Of a DNA stretch of 64,000 nt, positions 35,473-43,576 are shown piece by piece. The notes beneath the pieces were generated by a model. The model was not told the origin of the DNA and made no database searches. It saw only the letters and a program-made list of their open reading frames with translations. A program made the translations under genes and the position numbers. Numbering within the stretch: position 1 is the stretch's first letter; each line of letters starts with the position of its first letter. Source of the stretch: Caldimonas brevitalea (GTDB lineage: Bacteria; Pseudomonadota; Gammaproteobacteria; Burkholderiales; Burkholderiaceae_C); assembly GCF_001017435.1 (NCBI RefSeq), contig NZ_CP011371.1:3534001-3598000 (forward strand), written 5' to 3'.

Positions 35473-36600
35473 ATGAACAGACTGCTACGCCGCCTGGCGG
35501 CCACCCTGCTGGGCTGCGCCGCGATCTCCGCTGCTGCGCAGCCCGCCGACCGCATCGAGCTGGTCGACCTGGCCGGCCGCCGTGTCGAACTGCCGGCCAA
35601 GGTCGACCGATTGCTGCTCGGCGAAGGCCGCTTCCTGCCGACGCTGGCCATCCTCGAGCGCGACGCGCCGCTGCGGCGTGTGGTTGGCACGATGGGCGAG
35701 TTCGAGCGCGTCGACCCGGACGGCTATGCCGTCTGGGCACGCCACCATCCCGACCTCGACCGGCTGCCACGCATCGGTCGCACGGCGGTCGGCAGCTTCA
35801 GCGTGGAGCAGGCCATCGCGCTCAGACCTCAGGTGGCGATCTTCGGGCTGGAAGGCCACGGACCCGCCCCCAAGGACCGCGAGACCATCGCCCGGCTGCA
35901 GGCCGCGGGCACCGCCATCGTCTTCATCGACCTGCGCCAGGACCCGCTGGTCAACACGCCCCGCAGCGTGACCCTGCTGGGCCGCATCCTCGGCCGCGAA
36001 CAAGAGGCTGCTGCCTTCACGCGCTACTACGAGTCGCAGGTGCGGCTGGTGACGCAGCGGCTGCGGGCGCGCCGACCGCCGTCGCCGTCGGTGTTCCTCG
36101 AAAGCCGGGTCGGGCTGGTCGACGGCTGCTGCGAGACGATGGTGGGCATGCTGGGCAAGCTGCTCGACGCCGCCGGCGGCCTCAACATCGCCCACGGGCT
36201 GATCCCTGGCGAGCATGGCAACCTCAACCCGGAATACCTGATCGCGCGCCAGCCCGACGTCTACATCGGCACCGCCATCGGTGCCAACGCGCCGAGCCAC
36301 AAGTCGTTGCGCATCGTGCTCGGCGCAGCCGCCAGCCGCGAGACCGCACGCGCGTCGCTGCAGCGCGCCGCCAGCCGCCGTGGCATGGCGCAGTTGCACG
36401 CGGTGCAGCGCCAGCAGGCCTATGCCGTGTGGCACCACTTCTACAACTCGCCGCTCAACGTGGTGGCGCTGCAGGTGATGGCGAAGTGGCTGCACCCGGA
36501 CCTGTTCCACGACCTCGACCCCCAGGCCACGCTGGGCGAGATGTACCGCCGCTTCCAGCCCATCCCGCTGACCGGCGAGTATTGGATCGGCTTGCAATGA
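35473..36600 (+). CDS. Periplasmic ferric-siderophore-binding protein
   Basis: 375 residues. N-terminal signal peptide (LLRRLAATLLGCAAISAAAQ), FecB/BtuF-type fold (RIELVDLAGRRVELPAKVDRLLL near the start, later NLNPEYLIARQPDVYIGT). It delivers the siderophore to the downstream FecCD-type permease. ATG 35473 follows GGAG and starts the signal peptide; the upstream in-frame ATG at 35398 is less likely. Its stop overlaps the permease start. Confidence 0.9.
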   Translation: MNRLLRRLAATLLGCAAISAAAQPADRIELVDLAGRRVELPAKVDRLLLGEGRFLPTLAILERDAPLRRVVGTMGEFERVDPDGYAVWARHHPDLDRLPRIGRTAVGSFSVEQAIALRPQVAIFGLEGHGPAPKDRETIARLQAAGTAIVFIDLRQDPLVNTPRSVTLLGRILGREQEAAAFTRYYESQVRLVTQRLRARRPPSPSVFLESRVGLVDGCCETMVGMLGKLLDAAGGLNIAHGLIPGEHGNLNPEYLIARQPDVYIGTAIGANAPSHKSLRIVLGAAASRETARASLQRAASRRGMAQLHAVQRQQAYAVWHHFYNSPLNVVALQVMAKWLHPDLFHDLDPQATLGEMYRRFQPIPLTGEYWIGLQ

Positions 36601-37664
36601 GCGCGGCTGCCGAGACTCAGACCGTCCCGCCGGCGCTGGCCACCCGTTACCGCCAGGTGGTGCGCAGCCGCGTGATCGCACTCGCGCTGATGGCCGCCGT
36701 GCTGCTCGCGTCGCTGGCGGTGGACGTGGCGAGCGGGCCGTCGAGCTTCCCGCTGTCGCAGCTCGCCACCGGCCTGTGGCGGCCCGACACCCTCGACGCC
36801 GCACAGCGCGTGATCTTGTGGGACGTGCGCCTGCCCTACGCGGTGATGGCGGTGCTGGTGGGCGCCTCGCTCGGCCTCGCCGGCGCCGAGATGCAGACCG
36901 CGCTCGACAACCCGCTGGCCAGCCCGTTCACGCTGGGCATCGCGGCGGCGGCATCGGTGGGCGCCTCGCTCGTCATCGTCAGCGGTTTCGACGCCTACGG
37001 GCTCGGCGAGCCGATCGCCGTGCCGGCCGGCGCCTTCCTGTGCGCGGCCGGTGCGACGCTGTTGATCCAGACGCTCACGCGCGTCTGGGGCGCCGGCGTC
37101 GACACGGTGGTGCTGTTCGGCATCGCCTTGATGTTCACGTTCGAGGCGCTGCTGTGGCTGCTGCAGTTCATCGCCAGCCCCGATTCACTGCAGCAGATCG
37201 TGTTCTGGGTCATGGGCAGCCTGTCGCGCGCCACCTGGGACAAGATCGCCGTGGTAGCCACGACCTTGCTGGTGTGCATGGTGTGGGCGCAGCGCCAGGC
37301 CTGGACGATGACGGCGCTGCGGGGCGGCGAGGACCAGGCGCGCAGCCTCGGCATCGCGGTCGAACGGCTGCGGCTGGTCACCTTGCTGCGCGTCAGCCTG
37401 CTGTCGGCGGCGGCGCTCGCGTTTGTCGGCACGATCGGCTTCGTCGGCCTGGTCGGCCCGCACATCGCCCGGCTGCTGCTTGGCGAAGACCATCGGTTCC
37501 TGCTGCCCGGCAGCGCCCTGGCCGGCGCCGTGATGTTGTCGGTCGCCTCGGTGTTGAGCAAGACGCTGGTCCCGGGCGTGGTGCTGCCGGTCGGCATCAT
37601 CACGGCACTGGTGGGCGTGCCCGTCTTCATGGGCCTGATCCTCAAACACCGGTCGCGCAGATGA
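36597..37664 (+). CDS. FecCD-family siderophore ABC permease
   Basis: 355 residues with about nine to ten transmembrane segments. Family motifs: RLPYAVMAVLVGASLGLAG, TALDNPLASPFTLGIA and, near the C-terminus, FVGTIGFVGLVGPHIARLL. It forms the inner-membrane channel of the iron transporter. A cytoplasmic region with ALRGGEDQARSLGI is the ATPase contact. ATGA overlaps on both sides show tight translational coupling. Confidence 0.95.
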   Translation: MSAAAETQTVPPALATRYRQVVRSRVIALALMAAVLLASLAVDVASGPSSFPLSQLATGLWRPDTLDAAQRVILWDVRLPYAVMAVLVGASLGLAGAEMQTALDNPLASPFTLGIAAAASVGASLVIVSGFDAYGLGEPIAVPAGAFLCAAGATLLIQTLTRVWGAGVDTVVLFGIALMFTFEALLWLLQFIASPDSLQQIVFWVMGSLSRATWDKIAVVATTLLVCMVWAQRQAWTMTALRGGEDQARSLGIAVERLRLVTLLRVSLLSAAALAFVGTIGFVGLVGPHIARLLLGEDHRFLLPGSALAGAVMLSVASVLSKTLVPGVVLPVGIITALVGVPVFMGLILKHRSRR

Positions 37665-38476
37665 CGGCCGGACTGATCGTCGAGCACCTCAGCGTCGGCT
37701 ACCGTGGCCGAACCGTGCTGCAGTCGGTGGACCTGCCTGCCGTGCCCTCGGGGTCGCTGGTGGCGGTGGTGGGCCCGAACGGCGCCGGCAAGTCGACACT
37801 GCTGCGTGCGCTCGCCGGGCTGGTGGCGGCCCAGGGCCAGGTCTGGCTGGATGGCACCGACCTGCAGCAGCTGCGTTTGCCCGAACGGCTGCAACGGGTC
37901 GGCTATCTGCCGCAGGCTTTGCCGCAGCCGACGTCGCTGCTCGCCTACGAGGCGCTGCTGTGCGCCGCGCGCGCGGCCTTGCCCGGCAGCGGGCGCCGGC
38001 AGATCGAGACGCGCATCGAGACGCGCATCGAGACGCTGGTCGAGCGCCTGGGCCTGGGCGCGCTGGCGCTGCGCCGCATCGACGAACTGTCGGGCGGCCA
38101 ACGCCAGCTGCTGGGCCTGGCCCAGGTGCTGGTGCGCGAGCCGGCGCTGCTGCTGCTCGACGAGCCGACCAGCGCGCTCGACCTGCGCTGGCAGCTGCGC
38201 GTGTTGCAAGGGGTGCGCGACCTGCTCAGCTCGCGCGGCGGCATCTGCCTGGTCGCGCTGCACGACCTCAACCTCGCCCTGCGCCTGTGCGACCGCATGC
38301 TGGTGCTGGGCCACGGAGGCGTGCTCGCGCAAGGCCCGCCCGCCGACATCTTCACGCCCGCCCTGCTGCGTCGCGCCTATGGCGTGCAAGGCCGCGTGGA
38401 GCGCTGTTCACAAGGCCAGCAGATGGTGGTGGTGGACCACACCCTCGACGACTTCGATGTCGCCGACCTGCGCTGA
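37661..38476 (+). CDS. Siderophore ABC transporter ATPase (FepC-like)
   Basis: 271 residues: Walker A GPNGAGKS, signature LSGGQRQLL, Walker B LLLLDEPTSALD, H-loop VALHDLN. It energises the FecCD permease. A run IETRIETRIETLVERLG in the helical region comes from a 12-bp tandem repeat (38003-38038). Confidence 0.94.
   Translation: MTAGLIVEHLSVGYRGRTVLQSVDLPAVPSGSLVAVVGPNGAGKSTLLRALAGLVAAQGQVWLDGTDLQQLRLPERLQRVGYLPQALPQPTSLLAYEALLCAARAALPGSGRRQIETRIETRIETLVERLGLGALALRRIDELSGGQRQLLGLAQVLVREPALLLLDEPTSALDLRWQLRVLQGVRDLLSSRGGICLVALHDLNLALRLCDRMLVLGHGGVLAQGPPADIFTPALLRRAYGVQGRVERCSQGQQMVVVDHTLDDFDVADLR
38003..38038 (+). repeat. 12-bp tandem repeat (three copies) within the ATPase gene
   Basis: Unit ATCGAGACGCGC, the last copy ending CTG. 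It encodes IETR repeated, in frame, within the helical subdomain. Confidence 0.85.
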
Positions 38477-38523
38477 CCGCTGCTCACCCCTGACCCATTC
38501 CTCTGTTTGTTGGTAGTCCCCGC

Positions 38524-38817
38524 ATGAAACAACGCAAGGGCCGCGTGGCCACACCCGACGCCAGTCGCTGGCTGACCCGGTTGTGCCTGCACTTCAGCCG
38601 CAAGATCGACGTGACACACGACGCGCACCAGGGCCTCGCCCACTTCCCCTGGGGCCGCTGCCGACTGCACGTCGACGGCGCATGCCTGTGCTTCGACTGT
38701 GACGCCGATGACGAAGAGGGCCTGACGCAGGTTGTGTATGTGATCGACGCGCACGTCAAGCTGTTCTCGCGCAAACAGCCGCTGCAAGTCGAGTGGGACA
38801 CAGTGCAGTCGGCCTGA
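38524..38817 (+). CDS. DUF2218 protein of the iron-uptake operon
   Basis: 97 residues, soluble. It matches the DUF2218 pattern: RWLTRLCLHFSRKIDV near the start, FPWGRCRLHVDGACLCFDCDA in the middle and IDAHVKLFSRKQPLQVEW at the end. DUF2218 genes often accompany siderophore transport and may have a reductive or iron-release role, which is unproven. It follows the ATPase by 47 bp on the same strand. Confidence 0.85.
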   Translation: MKQRKGRVATPDASRWLTRLCLHFSRKIDVTHDAHQGLAHFPWGRCRLHVDGACLCFDCDADDEEGLTQVVYVIDAHVKLFSRKQPLQVEWDTVQSA

Positions 38818-38856
38818 GGCGCCGCTCCTGGCACACCGCGCCGGCACGCACGAATG

Positions 38857-38893
38857 AAAAAAGCGGGCGTCGCGTCGAGCGACCCCGCCTTGC
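38857..38893 (-). terminator. Rho-independent terminator of argG
   Basis: Read on the minus strand: a GC-rich hairpin (GCGGGGTCGC / GCGACGCCCGC with one bulge) followed by TTTTTT. It lies ~40 bp beyond the argG stop. The DUF2218 gene ends convergently just upstream on the other strand. Confidence 0.7.
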
Positions 38894-38932
38894 TTACGGC
38901 CCACATCGCCGCCTCGTCGGCGGCGACGCTCC

Positions 38933-40273
<1,341 letters not shown>

Positions 40274-40466
40274 CTACTTACTCAAAACCGTTAACAGTAG
40301 GATGAACCGAAAGAGCACCGGCCGCTATTGTCAACGCAATTGGGGCTGCCGCCGCGGTGGCGCGCGACCTGGCAACGTGACGGGCCTTGCGGCACCGAGC
40401 GCTGCCGATCCGCACCCGACCCGCACCCGGCGTGCCGTGAACCGCCGACCAGCTCTCGCCCTGGTT

Positions 40467-40490
40467 TAATTTCTCTCTTGACAGAAATTA
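40467..40490. promoter_or_regulatory. Inverted-repeat operator before the GbsR-type gene
   Basis: TAATTTCT-N8-AGAAATTA, a perfect 8-bp inverted repeat that also embeds a TTGACA -35 element (40478-40483). A related 24-bp site occurs at 41177-41200 before the next gene (18 of 24 identical). It is likely the binding site of the regulator encoded directly downstream. Confidence 0.65.
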
Positions 40491-40512
40491 CAGAAGCCGC
40501 AACCATCGCGAC

Positions 40513-41064
40513 ATGGAACTGAGTGAAACCGGCCGGCGCTTCGTGACCCACTGGGGGGAGATGGGCTCCGCCTGGGGTGTCAACCGTACCGTCGCGCAAA
40601 TCCACGCGCTGCTGTTTTTCCACGGCAAACCGCTGAACGCGGAGCAGTTGTCGGAAACGCTGGGCGTGGCCCGCTCCAATGTCAGCACCAGCCTGAAAGA
40701 GCTGCTGAACTGGAACCTGGTGCGGGTGGCCCATGTGCTGGGCGATCGGCGCGACTACTTCGAAACCTCGCACGACGTCTGGGAGCTGTTCCGCACCATC
40801 GTGCGTGAGCGCAAGGAACGCGAGTTCGATCCCACCACCCGGGTCTTGCGTGGGTTGGTCGACGCCAGCGAGTTCAACGCCGAGCCCCCCGACGTGCAAG
40901 ACCGGCTGCGCGAGACGCTGCACTTCATGGAAGCGCTCGGCGCCTGGTCGGACGAGATGTTGCGGCTGACGCCGGCGACGCTCGAGAAGGTGCTGCGCCT
41001 GGGCGCGGCGGTGCAAAAGTTCGTGCGCCCAGGTGACGCCGCCGCGCGCAAAGGGTCGGCGTGA
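40513..41064 (+). CDS. GbsR/MarR-type transcriptional regulator
   Basis: 183 residues. Winged helix-turn-helix at ~25-95 (LLFFHGKPLNAEQLSETLGVARSNVSTSLKELLNWNLV), then a helical C-terminal dimerisation part. GbsR relatives are repressors; in Bacillus GbsR senses choline, but many proteobacterial members are uncharacterised. The inverted repeat overlapping its promoter suggests autoregulation, and the matching site before the gene at 41222 suggests control of the three following genes. Confidence 0.88.
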   Translation: MELSETGRRFVTHWGEMGSAWGVNRTVAQIHALLFFHGKPLNAEQLSETLGVARSNVSTSLKELLNWNLVRVAHVLGDRRDYFETSHDVWELFRTIVRERKEREFDPTTRVLRGLVDASEFNAEPPDVQDRLRETLHFMEALGAWSDEMLRLTPATLEKVLRLGAAVQKFVRPGDAAARKGSA

Positions 41065-41176
41065 TGACGGCCCGCACGCCCCGCATCAACCGTCGACTTG
41101 CAGCCTGCGGCGCCCGGCGTCGCAGCGCGACGCACACCTCTGGAGGTGAGCCGATCACCTCCATTTTTTTGCCCAC

Positions 41177-41200
41177 CTATTTCTCTCTCTACAGAAACTT
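41177..41200. promoter_or_regulatory. Second copy of the GbsR-type operator motif
   Basis: CTATTTCTCTCTCTACAGAAACTT aligns without gaps to the site at 40467-40490 and keeps the TTTCT...AGAAA core. It lies 22 bp before the TTG start of the DUF393 gene. Confidence 0.55.
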
Positions 41201-41221
41201 CTGACCAAAAAAGAGGACAAC

Positions 41222-41671
41222 TTGGACGGCACCGTTTACCCCCTGACGCTCTACTACGACGCGGCCTGCCCGCTGTGCAACGCGGAGATGGGCAACCTGA
41301 TGCTGCGCAACACCGAGGGCCGTTTGCGTTTCGTCGACGTCAGCTCCCCCACGTTCGGGGAGCCGCCGCCCGGCACCACCCGGGACGAGCTGATGTCGGT
41401 GATGCATGCGAGCACCGCCGACGGACGGTTGGTGCGCGGGGTGGCGGTGTTCCGCCTGGCCTATCGTGCCGTGGGCCTGGGCTGGGTGGTCGCGCCGACG
41501 GCCTGGCCGCTGCTGCGCCCGTTGGCGGACCGGCTCTACCCCTGGATTGCCCGCCACCGCCACCGCCTGCCGCGCCGCCTGGTCGGCTGGCTGTTCGAAA
41601 CCGGCGCCCGGCGCGCCGCCGAGCATGCAGCCGGCCGCCGTTGCGACCCCGACGGCAGCTGCCGTCTCTGA
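41222..41671 (+). CDS. DUF393 thiol-disulfide oxidoreductase-like protein
   Basis: 149 residues with the DUF393 signature LYYDAACPLCNAEM; the CPLC motif is at about residues 16-19. Later: GVAVFRLAYRAVGLGW and a basic segment RHRHRLPRRL. DUF393 proteins are predicted thiol-disulfide oxidoreductases. TTG 41222 is preceded by AGAGGA and begins at the conserved region, with no in-frame ATG nearby. First of three genes behind the second operator copy. Confidence 0.85.
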   Translation: MDGTVYPLTLYYDAACPLCNAEMGNLMLRNTEGRLRFVDVSSPTFGEPPPGTTRDELMSVMHASTADGRLVRGVAVFRLAYRAVGLGWVVAPTAWPLLRPLADRLYPWIARHRHRLPRRLVGWLFETGARRAAEHAAGRRCDPDGSCRL

Positions 41672-41694
41672 CATCTCTGACATCTCTGACATCT
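41668..41694 (+). repeat. 9-bp tandem repeat CTGACATCT, three copies
   Basis: The first copy overlaps the DUF393 stop codon, and the array fills most of the 38-bp gap before the next gene. The ribosome site ACAGGAG follows directly. Confidence 0.9.
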
Positions 41695-41709
41695 TCACAG
41701 GAGCTCTTC

Positions 41710-42093
41710 ATGTCGACCTATTTGTTCGTGTTGTCCCTCGCCGTCGGCGTCGTCGCGCCCATCCTCGCCGTCAGCTATTTGCGGCCCATCCTGCTCAAGG
41801 TGCTGCGCTCGCTGTGCGATGCCGACGGCGGCGCCGAGTTCTGGCTGCGCAGCGCCTACCTGCTGGCGGTCTGCGGCACGCTGCTGTTGATCCTGAGCTT
41901 CGGCGCCTTCGAGCCCGGGGTGCCAATGGTCGACTCGTTGCGGCGCACGCTGTGGCTGGTCTTCGCAGGCCTGTTCTTCACCGCGACCTTCATCGCCCGC
42001 AATGTCTGGCAGCGGGTGAGCGTGGCCGTGGCCGAAGGGCAAGTCGACCGCTCCCCGCGCGAGCCCGGCACTCCCGCCACCCCGTCCGCCTGA
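41710..42093 (+). CDS. Small membrane protein, unknown function
   Basis: 127 residues with three predicted transmembrane segments (FVLSLAVGVVAPILAVSYL, YLLAVCGTLLLILSFGAF and LWLVFAGLFFTATFIA) and a charged Pro-rich tail. ATG 41710 follows AGGAG. Family not recognised. Cotranscription with the DUF393 and DUF2269 genes is likely from spacing. Confidence 0.72.
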   Translation: MSTYLFVLSLAVGVVAPILAVSYLRPILLKVLRSLCDADGGAEFWLRSAYLLAVCGTLLLILSFGAFEPGVPMVDSLRRTLWLVFAGLFFTATFIARNVWQRVSVAVAEGQVDRSPREPGTPATPSA

Positions 42094-42121
42094 GCTGTTA
42101 CATCCGCGAAGGAGCCTGGTC

Positions 42122-42601
42122 GTGAACACTTATCTCGTCGTCAAATGGGTCCACGTCGTCTCGAGCGTGTTGATGGTCGGCACCGGGTTCGGCTCGGCCT
42201 TCTTCATGTTCGTCGTCAACCGCAGCGGGAGCCTCGCCGCGCAGGCGGTGGTCAGCCGCTGGGTGGTACGCGCCGACTGGTGGTTCACCACGCCGACGGC
42301 GCTGATCCAGCCGCTCACCGGCTTCTGGCTGGCACACATGGCCGGCTGGCCTCTCGACACGCCATGGCTCGCCCTGTCGATCACGCTGTTCGTGCTGTCT
42401 GGCGCCTGCTGGCTCCCAGTGGTGTGGTTGCAGTTGCGCATGGCCGCCTTGGCACAGACGGCAGGCACCCGGTCGGCGCCGCTGCCCTCGCTGTACTGGC
42501 GCTATGCACGCGCCTGGGAGTGGCTCGGCTACCCGGCCTTTATCGCGATGCTCGGGGTGTATTTCCTGATGGTGACCAAGCCGGCCTTGTGGGGCGGCTG
42601 A
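42122..42601 (+). CDS. DUF2269 membrane protein
   Basis: 159 residues, four transmembrane segments. The pattern YLVVKWVHVVSSVLMVGTGFGSAFFM with conserved His, and RWVVRADWWFTTPTALIQPLTG, are DUF2269 hallmarks (CopD-like topology). GTG 42122 follows AAGGAG. Function unknown; the conserved His suggests a haem or metal role, which is inference. Last gene of the GbsR-linked group; its 3' end faces the UbiA gene. Confidence 0.85.
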   Translation: MNTYLVVKWVHVVSSVLMVGTGFGSAFFMFVVNRSGSLAAQAVVSRWVVRADWWFTTPTALIQPLTGFWLAHMAGWPLDTPWLALSITLFVLSGACWLPVVWLQLRMAALAQTAGTRSAPLPSLYWRYARAWEWLGYPAFIAMLGVYFLMVTKPALWGG

Positions 42602-42622
42602 GGTGCGGCCGGAGGGCCCGGC

Positions 42623-43576
42623 TCACACGAGCCGGGCCACGGCGATGTTGATCAGGAAGAACAGCACCATAGCCCCTCCGAAGTAGGGCTTCAGCGACAC
42701 CGCTTCCTGGCGCGACACGATGAAACCTTGCAGTCCGACGGCCGCCGGCAACAAGGCGAACCACGGCAGTGGCGACGCGGCGCCCGCACCCGCACTCAAA
42801 TGGGCCCAGGTGGCCAGTGCGCAAGCCGCTCCGCCGAACAGCATGCAGGCGGCGCTGGCCCCCGGCACACCGAGCGCGAGCGCATAGCCGTTCTCGCCGG
42901 CCGCCGCCAGGTGTGGCCACTTCAACTTGCGCCCGAACTCGAGATGCAGAAACACCGCGACGTGGGCCAACAGCACCGGCACTGCCTGCTGCAGAGGGGG
43001 CGCCAGGCCGCGCGAGGCCAGAAACAGATAGGCGTAGACGTTGAGCGCCGCGCTCACCGGCAAGGTCACGCACAGGTTGAGCAGGATCCGGCGGCGAAAA
43101 GTGGCCGAATGCCGTTCGAGCAGCAGCAGCCCGATGCCATAGGCCATCTGCAGCGCGGCGAACACCGCGAGCCGCGGCGACAGCCAGGCACTGAGCGCCA
43201 GCACCACCACCGCGACCGCCGCCGCCAGCCCCCACACCTCCCCCAGGCTGACGGCGCCCCTCACCAGGGGCCGCATCGGGTTGTGCCGCCGGTCGTAATC
43301 GAGGTCCTTCACCTCGTCCACCGCGCGCAGGAACAGCAGGATCAGGAAAAAAGCCAACGCGACCGCCGCGCCCTCGATGCCGAGGGCCGCACCGGCCCGC
43401 GGCGGCAACAGCATCGACAGCAGCGAGTACGCCCAGCCAGCGCACACGACGGCATAGATCGGCGGCGGATGGGCTTCGCAGACGAAGCCGAACAAGCGGC
43501 GCAGGCGCGAGCCCGGGACCCTGGCGACACGACCAGCGGCGGCCTCGCCGAACGGCGGCACGGGCGGCCCCTTCAT
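42623..43576 (-). CDS. UbiA-family prenyltransferase
   Basis: 317 residues, about eight to nine transmembrane helices. The first Asp-rich motif is clear: AVDEVKDLDYDRRHNPMRPL (Asp87, Asp91, Asp95 region), which binds the prenyl diphosphate through Mg2+. The second Asp-rich loop expected after helix six is replaced by EFGRKLKWPHLAAAGENGY, so the catalytic set may be altered. UbiA enzymes transfer prenyl groups to aromatic or polar-head acceptors. Last gene of the AfsA-type operon; ATG 43576 overlaps the stop of the phosphotransferase gene. The acceptor is unknown. Confidence 0.88.
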   Translation of the reverse strand: MKGPPVPPFGEAAAGRVARVPGSRLRRLFGFVCEAHPPPIYAVVCAGWAYSLLSMLLPPRAGAALGIEGAAVALAFFLILLFLRAVDEVKDLDYDRRHNPMRPLVRGAVSLGEVWGLAAAVAVVVLALSAWLSPRLAVFAALQMAYGIGLLLLERHSATFRRRILLNLCVTLPVSAALNVYAYLFLASRGLAPPLQQAVPVLLAHVAVFLHLEFGRKLKWPHLAAAGENGYALALGVPGASAACMLFGGAACALATWAHLSAGAGAASPLPWFALLPAAVGLQGFIVSRQEAVSLKPYFGGAMVLFFLINIAVARLV

